The position numbers and the translations under genes are program-made. A stretch of 25,054 nucleotides of DNA from PALSA-1004 sp947474275 (lineage in GTDB: Bacteria; Pseudomonadota; Gammaproteobacteria; Burkholderiales; SG8-41). Numbering within the stretch: position 1 is the stretch's first letter; every line of letters starts with the position of its first letter. Positions 1 through 7,195 of the stretch are shown piece after piece. The notes under the pieces were generated by a model, which was not told the DNA's origin, searched no databases, and saw nothing but the letters and a program-made list of their open reading frames with translations. The stretch lies in the NCBI GenBank assembly GCA_947474275.1, contig CANJHY010000059.1, forward strand, positions 1 to 25,054, given 5' to 3'.

Positions 1-262
1 CCAGCGCAACTTCCGGCTGGCTTTCGATCAACGAGGCCTGCGCGCGGTCGATCGCGCTTTGCACTTCGGTCTGCGCCGAACGCCGGATCACGATCACGTT
101 ATCGTACGATCCGGTATCGACCAACGTCTTGCGCAGCCCCTCCTCCAGCATCAGCACCGTGGCAAACACGAACACCACCAGCGCCATGCCGCCGGCGGTC
201 AGCAGCGTGGTCAATTTGCGCGTCCACAGGTTGCGCAATGTGTATGAGAACGGTATTTTCAT
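1..262 (-). CDS. FtsX/MacB-type ABC transporter permease, N-terminal part (cut by window edge)
   Basis: Reading the minus strand from an ATG at 262 gives MKIPFSYTLRNLWTRKLTTL followed by a hydrophobic stretch (about residues 20-43) and a soluble region beginning LEEGLRKTLVDTGSYDNVIV. A basic N-terminus with 'RNLWTRKLTTLLTAGGMALVVFVF' character, one helix and then a periplasmic domain is typical of MacB/FtsX-family permeases. About 87 codons are visible; the rest lies left of base 1. Its start shares one base with the stop of the preceding permease gene (TGATG at 264-260), so the two are translationally coupled. It is the fourth gene of a minus-strand adaptor-ATPase-permease-permease operon and probably forms a heterodimer with the neighbouring permease. 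The exported substrate is unknown. Confidence 0.85.
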   Translation of the reverse strand, partial: MKIPFSYTLRNLWTRKLTTLLTAGGMALVVFVFATVLMLEEGLRKTLVDTGSYDNVIVIRRSAQTEVQSAIDRAQASLIESQPEVAL

Positions 263-1419
263 CAGCCGATGTTGCGCAACCCGTCAACGATGCGGATATG
301 CGCTGCCCGTACGCAGGGAACAAGCGCAGCAACCGCGCCCACGATCAACCCCGCCGCAAGCTGCATGTAGAGCGTTTCCGCATGAACATTGAACACAGGA
401 AGAAACTTGCCCATCGCCTTGCCGAATCCTTCTGCGACCGGGAAAGTCAGCGCGATGCCGATCGCCGCCCCGCAGCCGGCAATCGTCAGCGATTCGCCGA
501 AAATAAGCAAAGTCAGATGCCATGGTCCGAAACCCAACGCTTTTAACGTCGCATACTCAGCCATGCGTTCGCGCACAGTCATCGCCATGGTGTTCGCCAT
601 CACCGCCATGATGATGAAGATCACCAGAAACGAAACAATCCTGATCGCCACCACGATCGCCTCGACCATCGATACGAAACCAAGCTGAAACGCCTGCTCG
701 GTTTCTGTCAGCGTTTCAGCGAGAGAATTCTTGAAAGTGCGGTCGACTGCAGTCGCGACTTCGGCAGCGCGATCTGCGCTCGCAATCGAAATAATGTAGA
801 CACCCACCGAATTCGCGCGCCGCAGCGCGGTTTTTTTCATGGTTTCATTCAGGTAATCCCATTGGAAAAAGAATTGGGAAGTATCGGTCCTGGCTTCCGC
901 GCCCTCGTAGATGCCGCGCACCACGAACTCCCAGGTGCCGGGGAATATGGTGCCGCGCAGATTGACCTGGTCGCCGACCTTGAAGCCGTAGATGTCGGCG
1001 GTCTTGCGCCCGACAATCGCGCCCTTGCGGTCGCGCAGAAAAGCGCGCATCTGTTCGGGCGGCACGACGAATTCCGGATAGAGGTCAAAGTACGTCGATG
1101 CCTGCACGGCGAATTGCGGAAAAAAATTCTTCTCAGTGATGTAAACGCCGCCAAACCAGTTGGCGTGCGACACCGCGTTGACACCTTCGATCTGCCGGAT
1201 CTTGGCCGAATAAGTGAGCGGCAGCGAAAACACCAGTGAGATGGAATTGCGCGTCACCAGGCGGGTTTTGGAAGCCGCCTCGGATCCCGCGTACCAGGCA
1301 TCGACCACCGTGCGCAGCAATCCGAACGCGAGTATGGCCACGACGATGCCGAGCACGGTCAGGCCGGTGCGCAGCTTGTGGCGCAGCGCGTTGCGTACGA
1401 TCAGCTTGAGATAATACAT
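262..1419 (-). CDS. FtsX/MacB-type ABC transporter permease
   Basis: This is a 385-residue inner-membrane permease of the MacB/FtsX/LolC type. It has an N-terminal helix around residues 18-40 (TGLTVLGIVVAILAFGLLRT), a periplasmic MacB-PCD-like domain up to about residue 260, and three C-terminal helices from about 265 to 375. The cytosolic coupling stretch with 'VRERMAEYATLKALGF' is the conserved FtsX signature. Such permeases work with a LolD-like ATPase and a periplasmic adaptor to move lipids, peptides or macrolides across the envelope by mechanotransmission rather than by ordinary import. It follows the ATPase gene after 74 bp that are mostly a palindromic repeat, so no clear ribosome-binding site precedes the ATG. 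It overlaps the next permease by one base. Family assignment is firm; substrate is not known. Confidence 0.93.
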   Translation of the reverse strand: MYYLKLIVRNALRHKLRTGLTVLGIVVAILAFGLLRTVVDAWYAGSEAASKTRLVTRNSISLVFSLPLTYSAKIRQIEGVNAVSHANWFGGVYITEKNFFPQFAVQASTYFDLYPEFVVPPEQMRAFLRDRKGAIVGRKTADIYGFKVGDQVNLRGTIFPGTWEFVVRGIYEGAEARTDTSQFFFQWDYLNETMKKTALRRANSVGVYIISIASADRAAEVATAVDRTFKNSLAETLTETEQAFQLGFVSMVEAIVVAIRIVSFLVIFIIMAVMANTMAMTVRERMAEYATLKALGFGPWHLTLLIFGESLTIAGCGAAIGIALTFPVAEGFGKAMGKFLPVFNVHAETLYMQLAAGLIVGAVAALVPCVRAAHIRIVDGLRNIG

Positions 1420-1425
1420 AAATGC

Positions 1426-1508
1426 AGGATTGAGGATTGAGGATCGAGGAGCGAGGATTGAGGATCTAATTCGCTTTTCTCAATCCCCAATCCTCAATCC
1501 TCAATCCT
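1426..1508. repeat. Intergenic palindrome of heptameric words (element 1)
   Basis: The left arm (1426-1466) is five to six tandem copies of a seven-base word close to GGATTGA. The right arm (1480-1508) is the reverse complement of the same word in four copies (TCAATCC). The two arms pair perfectly over their outer 19 bases and are separated by about 13 bases. The right arm runs over the end of the ATPase gene and supplies its last codons and stop. The element sits between two genes of one operon. Confidence 0.9.
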
Positions 1509-2186
1509 GAGCTCCCCCTTGTCGAGATGCCGCACCGTGCGCGCTTTTTCCGCCGAGTGAGGATCGTGGGTCACCATGATGATGGTCTTGCCGAGTTCCC
1601 GGTTCAGGCTGTCCATCATGTTCAGCACGTCCTCGGCCGCCGCGCGATCGAGATCTCCGGTAGGCTCGTCGGCGACCAGGATGGTCGGATCGGTAATGAT
1701 CGCGCGCGCAATCGCCACGCGCTGCTGCTGGCCGCCCGATAATTCGGACGGAAAATGCTCCATGCGATCGGAGAGACCAACCATCGCCAGCGCCGCGGTC
1801 ACGTGCTCCTCACGCTCGCGCGCCGACAAATCGGTAAGTAGCAGCGGCAATTCGACGTTTTCGAACGCAGTCAACACCGGCATCAGGTTGTAGAACTGAA
1901 AAATGAAACCGACGTTGCGCGAGCGCCAGGCAGCGAGTTCGGCTTCACTCAATGCGGTGATATCAATGCCGCCCACGCGCAAAGTGCCGCTGTCGGGCTT
2001 GTCGATGCCTGCAATCAGATTCAGCAGCGTGCTCTTGCCCGATCCCGACGGCCCCATCAGCGCGACATAGTCGCCGGCGGCAATATCAAAAGTGATATTG
2101 GTCAGCACCGGCACGACCTGCCCGCCGCGGCGGTAGGATTTGACGAGATTCCTGATCTCTACGACCGGCATCGCAGCCCTGTTCAT
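1494..2186 (-). CDS. LolD/MacB-type ABC transporter ATP-binding protein
   Basis: This 230-residue ATPase has all the ABC motifs: Walker A GPSGSGKS (residues 45-52), Q-loop Q97, signature LSGGQQQRVAIARA (149-162), Walker B ILVADEPTGDLD (169-180) and a switch histidine in 'VTHDPHS'. The EPTGDLD form of Walker B and D-loop and the 'RSRNVGFIFQFYNL' region are characteristic of the LolD/FtsE/MacB export subfamily. It powers the two FtsX-type permeases encoded next to it. The ATG at 2186 has a GGTGAG nine bases upstream; a second ATG at 2171 is also possible and would remove five residues. The final codons and stop lie inside palindromic element 1, so the end of the protein has been formed by repeat sequence. 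Confidence 0.95.
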   Translation of the reverse strand: MNRAAMPVVEIRNLVKSYRRGGQVVPVLTNITFDIAAGDYVALMGPSGSGKSTLLNLIAGIDKPDSGTLRVGGIDITALSEAELAAWRSRNVGFIFQFYNLMPVLTAFENVELPLLLTDLSAREREEHVTAALAMVGLSDRMEHFPSELSGGQQQRVAIARAIITDPTILVADEPTGDLDRAAAEDVLNMMDSLNRELGKTIIMVTHDPHSAEKARTVRHLDKGELRIED

Positions 2187-2198
2187 TCTAAAAATCTC

Positions 2199-2305
2199 AC
2201 CGCAAAGGCGCTAAGGCGCCAAGTTTCGCAAAGGACCCCGGGCAGTCACAATGGAATCCGACGAAATCCCTATTGCTTTCCTTTGCGACTTTGCGCCTTT
2301 GCGGT
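2199..2305. repeat. Intergenic palindrome of about 8-base words (element 2)
   Basis: The outer arms are a perfect 12-base inverted pair (2199-2210 ACCGCAAAGGCG with 2294-2305), and an inner pair is perfect over 10 bases (2226-2235 with 2279-2288). The arms are built of degenerate repeats of a word like GGCGCAAA. The arm-to-arm gap is about 43 bases. It lies in the 128 bp between adaptor and ATPase genes of the same operon. Confidence 0.88.
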
Positions 2306-2314
2306 TAGTGGTAC

Positions 2315-3532
2315 TCATTTCGTTGGCAAAGCGACGCGCGCGCCATCGCGCAGTTTTTCCGGCGGCCGCAGCACCACCCGATCGCCCGGCTTGACCCCCG
2401 CGCGGACCTCGATCATTTCTCCCATCTTGGTGCCGGTCTCGACGGCGACCTGCGCAACCTTGTCGTCCTTGATCACGAACACGACGCTTTTGCCGTCACG
2501 CTGAACAATGGCCGCCGGCTGCAAAGCACTGCGCGCCGTGCGCTCGCCTGCCGGCATTTCCTGCGACAGGAAAGAAACCTTGGCACTCATCTCCGGCAGG
2601 ATGCGCGGATCGAGTTCCTCGAAACGGATTTTTGCCATCACGGTCGCCTTGGCGCGGTCGACGGTCGGCACCATGCGCAGCAAGCGGCCGCGAAAACGCA
2701 CGCCCGGCAGCGCGTCGAGCTGGATTTCGCACGGCTGCTCGGGCTTGATCTTGTCGAGATTGGATTCGGACACATCGGCTTCGACTTCGAGCGTCGACAT
2801 GTCGGCCATGGTCACCACCGCCGCCTGCGAACCGAGTGCCGACGAAAACGGCGTGATCACATCGCCGACGTTGGCGTTTTTCGTAAGTACCACGCCCTCG
2901 AACGGCGCGCGAATCAGCGTCTGCTCGACGCCGACCTCGGTCGCCCGGTAATTCGCCTGCGCTACCGCGATCGACGCGCGGTAACCGCTGATGGCGGACT
3001 TGGCTTTCTCGAAACGCGACACCGCGGTGTCGTGCGCCGCCTGCGACACGAAGTTTTTTGCCAGCAAATCGCGCGAGCGGTTGAAGTTGCGCTCGGCTTC
3101 GTTGAGCTCCGCCTGCCCCTGCTCGAGATTCGCCTGCGCAACCTTGATGTTTGCAGCAGCCTGGTCCATGGTCGCTGACACATCGCGGTTTTCGAGCCGC
3201 GCCAGCACCTCACCCTGCTTGACGCGCGAGCCTTCGCGCACGCCCAGCCATTCGAGCCGGCCGGTCGCTTTCGACGCTACTGCCGCTTTGCGCTGCGCGA
3301 CCACGTAACCCGTCGCGTTAAGCAGGGTGAAAGATTGCGACGGGTAAGCCATGGATACCGTCACCGGCTCGACTACAACCGGTGCGGCAATCATGCGCAT
3401 CGCAACCACGATGGCGATTACGACGATAGTCAACCCGGCGATCACCCACGGCCGCCTGCGCCGGCGCGGCACACCGCCCGCCGGCGCCGCAGCGCGGTTG
3501 ATCCTGAGCTTGGAAATATCGGTTTCTGCCAT
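2315..3532 (-). CDS. HlyD/MacA-family periplasmic adaptor subunit
   Basis: This 405-residue protein is a membrane-fusion adaptor. A basic cytosolic N-terminus (RRRRRP) leads into one helix (about residues 29-50). It continues with a half-motif of a lipoyl-like hairpin (VASKATGRLEWLGVREGSRVKQGEVLARL), an alpha-helical hairpin rich in Ala, Gln and Glu (about 110-190), the second lipoyl half (ATEVGVEQTLIRAPFEGVVL), a beta-barrel region and a C-terminal membrane-proximal domain. It should bridge the inner-membrane permeases to an outer-membrane channel. I chose the ATG at 3532 because AGGAAAG precedes it by about three bases; an upstream in-frame ATG at 3589 would add 19 residues and lacks such a site. 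It is the first gene of the minus-strand export operon. No outer-membrane TolC partner is in the window. Confidence 0.93.
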   Translation of the reverse strand: MAETDISKLRINRAAAPAGGVPRRRRRPWVIAGLTIVVIAIVVAMRMIAAPVVVEPVTVSMAYPSQSFTLLNATGYVVAQRKAAVASKATGRLEWLGVREGSRVKQGEVLARLENRDVSATMDQAAANIKVAQANLEQGQAELNEAERNFNRSRDLLAKNFVSQAAHDTAVSRFEKAKSAISGYRASIAVAQANYRATEVGVEQTLIRAPFEGVVLTKNANVGDVITPFSSALGSQAAVVTMADMSTLEVEADVSESNLDKIKPEQPCEIQLDALPGVRFRGRLLRMVPTVDRAKATVMAKIRFEELDPRILPEMSAKVSFLSQEMPAGERTARSALQPAAIVQRDGKSVVFVIKDDKVAQVAVETGTKMGEMIEVRAGVKPGDRVVLRPPEKLRDGARVALPTK

Positions 3533-3608
3533 GCTCTTTCCTGAATCAAGCGTCCCGAAAACGCAGGGAAACGACATAAATTGAAGCAAATTTTATCAGG
3601 AGACCGCC

Positions 3609-4257
3609 GTGACCGCTGCGATACCTAAGACCAAACCGGCGTTCGACTGGACCGACCCGCTATTGCTTGACGAGCAGTTGGCGGAAGGTGAGCGCATGGT
3701 GCGCGAATCGACATACGCCTACTGCCAGGAAAAACTGATGCCGCGCGTGTTGGAGGCCAAGCGCCATGAAAAGTTCGACCGTGCGATCATGACCGCGATG
3801 GGTGCGCTGGGCTTTCTCGGTTCGACCATCGAAGACTACGGTTGTGCGGGCGTCAACCATGCGTGCTACGGACTGATTTCGCACGAAGTCGAACGCATCG
3901 ACTCGGGCTATCGCTCCGCGATGAGCGTGCAATCAGGCCGCCAACCAGCTGATCCAGCTGAAGCTCGTCAACATGCAGACCGACATCGCACTCGGCCTGC
4001 AAGCCGTAGTGCGGGTCGCACGGCTGATGGACGAAGACCGTGCGGCACCGGAAATGATCTCGCTGGTCAAGCGCAACAACTGCGGCAAAGCGCTCGACAT
4101 CGCGCGCACCGCCCGCGACATGCACGGCGGCAACGGCATTTCAGATGTGATCCGTCACGTGATGAATCTGGAAGCGGTCAATACCTACGAAGGCACGCAC
4201 GACATACACGCGTTGGCCCTGGGCCGCGCGATTACGGGAATCCCGGCGTTCACCTGA
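3609..4257 (+). pseudogene. gcdH: Glutaryl-CoA dehydrogenase remnant with large internal deletion and frameshift
   Basis: Residues 1-110 from a GTG at 3609 (AGGAGA just upstream) match the N-terminal helical domain of glutaryl-CoA dehydrogenase, ending at DSGYRSAMSVQS near 3930. The sequence then jumps, in another frame, to the C-terminal domain (AANQLIQLKL from about 3937, then RNNCGKALDIARTARDMHGG and EAVNTYEGTHDIHALALGRA) and stops at 4257. The intervening roughly 170 residues, which hold the middle beta domain and much of the FAD and substrate site, are missing. A second loss of about three residues follows GNGISD, where the family has Glu-(aromatic)-His. The catalytic Glu of YEGTHD is still encoded. 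The normal family length is about 390-400 residues. The frameshifted product would end with unrelated residues at 4352. A functional enzyme is not possible from this copy; an assembly error is the alternative. Confidence 0.9.
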
Positions 4258-4347
4258 TCCCGGCACAAGCAGGTTTTCCGGTTTCAGCACCCGCCTTTAG
4301 TGCAACGCGTCAAAACACGCTCAAAGTTGGGGCGAGCCGCACCAAAG

Positions 4348-4410
4348 CATAAATTTAAATATTTGATTCAATTAAATATATATAAAAATTAGATTTTCCG
4401 ATATAATGTG
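4348..4410 (+). promoter_or_regulatory. AT-rich promoter with consensus -10 box for the small membrane protein
   Basis: A strikingly AT-rich stretch (about 4348-4400) in otherwise GC-rich DNA ends in a perfect TATAAT at 4402-4407, 37 bases before the ATG at 4444. No good -35 box is present at 16-18 bases (the position reads TATATA). An UP-element-like AT-tract may compensate. The call rests on the -10 match and the composition. Confidence 0.5.
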
Positions 4411-4443
4411 CGTACGCAACATATCAACCCTGAAAGGCAACCA

Positions 4444-4650
4444 ATGGCTATTGGGGTTCTACCTGGTGTAATGACACCCGAATTAGGCGACGCGCTGATT
4501 TACATAGACGCCGTCGCACTCACCCTCTTCTTCGTCATGATTTATTCCGCGAAAATCGCCGCCGGCTCAAGCCGCGTGTCCAAGCTGCTGGGACTGTCGT
4601 TGCTGGCTGAGCGATTCAAATTGTGGCGCGCCGCCCACAAAGGCCATTGA
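4444..4650 (+). CDS. Small single-pass membrane protein, unknown function
   Basis: This 68-residue protein starts MAIGVLPGVMTPELGDALIY and has one hydrophobic helix (about residues 19-41, with IDAVALTLFFVMIYSAKIAA) followed by a basic, amphipathic tail (LLAERFKLWRAAHKGH). I chose the ATG at 4444 because GAAAGG lies seven bases upstream; a GTG at 4408 overlaps the -10 box and is unlikely to be transcribed. Its own promoter, the ribosome-binding site and normal codon composition support it as real. It is convergent with glycerol kinase, and the two stop codons lie in one hairpin. I do not recognise the family; a membrane-bound regulator or small subunit is possible but not shown. Confidence 0.65.
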   Translation: MAIGVLPGVMTPELGDALIYIDAVALTLFFVMIYSAKIAAGSSRVSKLLGLSLLAERFKLWRAAHKGH

Positions 4651-4670
4651 TTCAGCAATGCTGACTCAAT
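4646..4670. terminator. Hairpin holding both stop codons of convergent genes
   Basis: ATTGATTCAGC (4646-4656), a three-base loop AAT and GCTGACTCAAT (4660-4670) form an 11-bp stem with one mismatch. The stop of the small membrane protein (4648-4650) and the stop of glycerol kinase (4668-4666, minus) sit symmetrically in the two arms. There is no T-run on either side, so it is not a classic intrinsic terminator. Confidence 0.4.
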
Positions 4671-6159
4671 TGTCGCCCGCCCATTGCTTGGCGCGGGCGA
4701 GCGCCTTCTCCCAGCCTGTCATCAGGCGCTTAACATCCGCCTGCGGCATAGTCGGCTCGAATACACGCTCGGTCTGCCACTGCGCGGAAATTTCGTCCGC
4801 GTTTTTCCAGTAGCCCACTGCCAACCCCGCGAGATACGCCGCGCCAAGTGCGGTCGTTTCAAATACTTTTGGCCGCACGACGCGCACGCCCAGCACGTCA
4901 GACTGAAACTGCATCAGCAAATCGTTCTGCGTCGCACCGCCATCCACGCGCAACTCGCTTAACTTGATGCCGGCATCGGATTCCATCGCGCGCAACACAT
5001 CCGCGGTCTGGTAGGCGATGCTCTCGAGCGCCGCTCGCGCGATGTGCCCGGCACCGGTGCCGCGCGTCAGGCCGACCAGGGTGCCGCGCGCATACGGGTC
5101 CCAGTGCGGGCTGCCGAGACCGGCAAACGCCGGCACGAAATAGACGCCGCCGTTGTCCGGAACGCTCGCTGCCAGCGCTTCGACTTCACCGGACCTCTTG
5201 ATAATTCCCAAACTGTCGCGCAGCCATTGCACCACGGCGCCGGCGATGAATACGCTGCCTTCGAGCGCATATTCGTCCTTGCCGTCTATCCGCCACGCCG
5301 TCGTCGTCAGCAACTTGTTGCGCGATTGAACCGGCTTGTCACCGGTATGCATCAGCATGAAACACCCGGTGCCGTACGTGTTCTTGACCATGCCGGGTGT
5401 GATGCAGCGCTGGCCAAACAACGCCGCCTGCTGGTCGCCGGCGATGCCCGCGATGGGAATCCGCGCAGCGAACAATTCGCCGGCAGTTTCGGCGGCCACG
5501 CAGCTGGATGCCACCACCTGCGGCAAGACTGCGCGCGGAATTTGCAGCAACCCCAGCAGTTCGTCGTCCCACCCGCCGGTATGAATATTAAACAGCAGCG
5601 TTCGCGATGCATTGCTAGCATCCGTCACATGCGATTTGCCGCCCGACAATTTCCAGATCAACCAGCTGTCGATGGTCCCGAACGCAAGTTCGCCGGCGAC
5701 AGCGCGCGCACGGGCACCCGCCACGTGGTCGAGAATCCAGCGCAGCTTGGTGCCGGAAAAATACGCATCCAGCACCAGCCCGGTTTTGGCGCCGATTGAC
5801 GCCTCGTGCCCGTTCGCCTTCAGTTCATCGCAAAAAGCCGCCGTGCGGCGGTCCTGCCACACGATGGCATTGCAAATCGGCTTGCCGCTAGCGCGCTCCC
5901 ACACCACCGTGGTCTCGCGCTGATTGGTGATGCCGATGGCCGCCACGTCGCGCGCGCTGATGCCGGCGCGAACTATGGCTTCGGCAGCGACTCCCACCTG
6001 GGTTTCCCAGATTTCATTGGCGTCGTGCTCGACCCAGCCCGGTTGCGGAAAAATCTGGCGAAACTCTTTTTGCGCGGACGCCTTGATCGCCCCGGCATGG
6101 TCGAACACAATTGCGCGTGAACTGGTCGTGCCCTGATCTAATGCGAGAATGAAAGGCAT
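4666..6159 (-). CDS. glpK: Glycerol kinase
   Basis: This 497-residue protein phosphorylates glycerol to sn-glycerol 3-phosphate in the cytosol. It opens with the FGGY-kinase phosphate-binding loop ILALDQGTTSSRAIVFDH, and shows the kinase-specific segments ITNQRETTVVWE, NAIVWQDRRTAAFCDEL, YALEGSVFIAGAVVQWLRD and the C-terminal nucleotide-binding GGATQNDLLMQFQSDVLG. Length agrees with the family (about 495-505). I chose the ATG at 6159 (MPFILALDQ) because it matches the usual N-terminus; the longer reading from 6192 is translated from a palindromic repeat arm. No strong ribosome-binding site precedes it, since the repeat occupies that space. It lies downstream of the phosphodiesterase gene on the same strand, consistent with use of phospholipid-derived glycerol. 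No glycerol facilitator or GlpD is in the window. Confidence 0.97.
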   Translation of the reverse strand: MPFILALDQGTTSSRAIVFDHAGAIKASAQKEFRQIFPQPGWVEHDANEIWETQVGVAAEAIVRAGISARDVAAIGITNQRETTVVWERASGKPICNAIVWQDRRTAAFCDELKANGHEASIGAKTGLVLDAYFSGTKLRWILDHVAGARARAVAGELAFGTIDSWLIWKLSGGKSHVTDASNASRTLLFNIHTGGWDDELLGLLQIPRAVLPQVVASSCVAAETAGELFAARIPIAGIAGDQQAALFGQRCITPGMVKNTYGTGCFMLMHTGDKPVQSRNKLLTTTAWRIDGKDEYALEGSVFIAGAVVQWLRDSLGIIKRSGEVEALAASVPDNGGVYFVPAFAGLGSPHWDPYARGTLVGLTRGTGAGHIARAALESIAYQTADVLRAMESDAGIKLSELRVDGGATQNDLLMQFQSDVLGVRVVRPKVFETTALGAAYLAGLAVGYWKNADEISAQWQTERVFEPTMPQADVKRLMTGWEKALARAKQWAGDN

Positions 6160-6162
6160 ATT

Positions 6163-6290
6163 AACCGTCAAAGCGCCAAGGCCGCCAAGCAAGTCGATTC
6201 CAAGAGTAAAAAGCCATACGCCATAACCTTAAATGCCCCTATTCTTGTGCCGTTGCAGGTTTATTTGGCGACCTTGGCGTCTTGGCGGTT
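6163..6290. repeat. Intergenic palindrome of 8-base words (element 3)
   Basis: Arms 6163-6188 and 6265-6290 are inverted copies over 26 bases with four mismatches, all transitions. The arms consist of the word CGCCAAGG and variants. The gap is 76 bases. The right arm forms the last codons of the phosphodiesterase gene and the left arm abuts the glycerol kinase start codon. Confidence 0.9.
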
Positions 6291-6938
6291 CAAAAGATTC
6301 AATGGGTAGTCCGTAATCAGTCCGGCAAGACCAAGCGCGGCGCAGCGCTGGTGCTCGGCCACCGTTACCGCGCCATAAACGTAATTACTCCAGCCGCCGG
6401 CGGCGACGCTGCCGAGCACGCCGTCATCGACGATGTTGTAGTCCCACACGATGCCTTTGATGCGTGGCTGGCCCGCGCAGCCGGCCATGATGACGCCGAC
6501 GTCGAGTGGCCGGTGCGCGATCAGCAGGCCGCAATCAATGGCGAGTTCGTCCGCGCACCGCTTGACGATGTCATGACGGAATGAAGTGACGAACAGGCGG
6601 CAGCGGGACTGGTACTGCGCCAACACGCGCGATGCGGCCGGCCAGACTTCCGGATTCTTGATTTCGATGTTCCACAAAACGTCCGGAAATGCGTCGAGAA
6701 TCTCGGCTAGCACCGCCACCGGGTGGCCGACGTCATCGGCAATCTCGCGCCGCGTGAGGTCGGCGACTGCGCGTTTGCGCGGCGTCACACGGTCATGAAT
6801 GATGACCGGCACCCCGTCGCGGCTCAATCTCAGGTCGGTCTCAATGCCATCGACCCCGAGCTTCACGGCGGCAGCGAATGCCGCCAGCGTATTCTCAGGT
6901 GCGTCGGCGTGGTAACCGCGATGGGCCAGTAAAAGCAT
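6261..6938 (-). CDS. Glycerophosphodiester phosphodiesterase (GDPD family, UgpQ-like)
   Basis: This 225-residue protein should hydrolyse glycerophosphodiesters to glycerol 3-phosphate and an alcohol. The GDPD signature is clear: HRG at 6-8, PENT at 14-17, the metal-binding Glu and Asp in GIETDLRLSRDG (31-42) and the second His in IIHD (47-50), followed by a TIM-barrel with WNIEIKNPE and the C-terminal LITDYPLNLL. There is no signal peptide, so it resembles cytosolic UgpQ rather than periplasmic GlpQ. The last nine residues, NRQDAKVAK, are translated from the arm of palindromic element 3 and are not part of the fold. The gene is co-directional with glycerol kinase, 101 bp apart, and both concern glycerol salvage. 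Confidence 0.93.
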   Translation of the reverse strand: MLLLAHRGYHADAPENTLAAFAAAVKLGVDGIETDLRLSRDGVPVIIHDRVTPRKRAVADLTRREIADDVGHPVAVLAEILDAFPDVLWNIEIKNPEVWPAASRVLAQYQSRCRLFVTSFRHDIVKRCADELAIDCGLLIAHRPLDVGVIMAGCAGQPRIKGIVWDYNIVDDGVLGSVAAGGWSNYVYGAVTVAEHQRCAALGLAGLITDYPLNLLNRQDAKVAK

Positions 6939-7022
6939 GGGTGCGTGAACTTGCCAAGGAAGAAACGAGTGTCAGTAAATCATAATCGATAAAGCGTCCA
7001 AACGCGCTCGTTTGGCCACGTA

Positions 7023-7060
7023 TCGCCAACCGCCATATGCAAATGGCGTAAGCTTGGCGA
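7023..7060. other. Two-tier hairpin in the intergenic region
   Basis: TCGCCAA (7023-7029) pairs with TTGGCGA (7054-7060), and inside it CGCCAT (7031-7036) pairs with ATGGCG (7043-7048). It is followed by a degenerate direct repeat, 7066-7083 and 7084-7103 (CAGGTACAGGGGCCGATT and a similar copy). No T-run follows. It lies in the 257 bp between the phosphodiesterase start and the small membrane gene at 7196; otherwise I see only weak promoter-like sequence there. Confidence 0.4.
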
Positions 7061-7195
7061 AAGCTCAGGTACAGGGGCCGATTCAGGTGCAAAGGCCGTG
7101 ATTCTTAAACTGTTTTTTTCAGAAAATTGTTGTATCATGATTTTTGGCTCGTAATGGTCACGGACGAATCAGGTGCGCTCAGGGAGAGATAAATC

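Noticed and set aside
1426..1508. Tandem words near 1426 considered as a CRISPR array or VNTR coding repeat
   Set aside because: Units are only seven bases, have no spacers, and reappear as an inverted arm, so it is a palindrome, not an array.
3163..3240. Possible RNA-pairing selection in palindrome arms (wobble-preserving mismatches)
   Set aside because: I tested this on element 3 (6163-6290) and saw equal numbers of G-U-type and A-C-type mismatches, so there is no sign of selection for one RNA strand. The coordinates given here are in the adaptor gene, where no palindrome occurs.
3533..3608. Divergent promoters between the adaptor gene and the gcdH remnant
   Set aside because: The 76 bp are AT-rich near 3580-3597, but I could not find a convincing -35 and -10 pair on either strand.
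6163..6290. Palindromes considered as intrinsic terminators
   Set aside because: Loops are long (13 to about 90 bases), no T-run follows the arms, and several lie inside apparent operons or before start codons.
6976..7010. Minus-strand -10-like TATGAT at 6984-6979 for the phosphodiesterase gene
   Set aside because: No acceptable -35 box lies 16-18 bases upstream, so I did not list it as a promoter.
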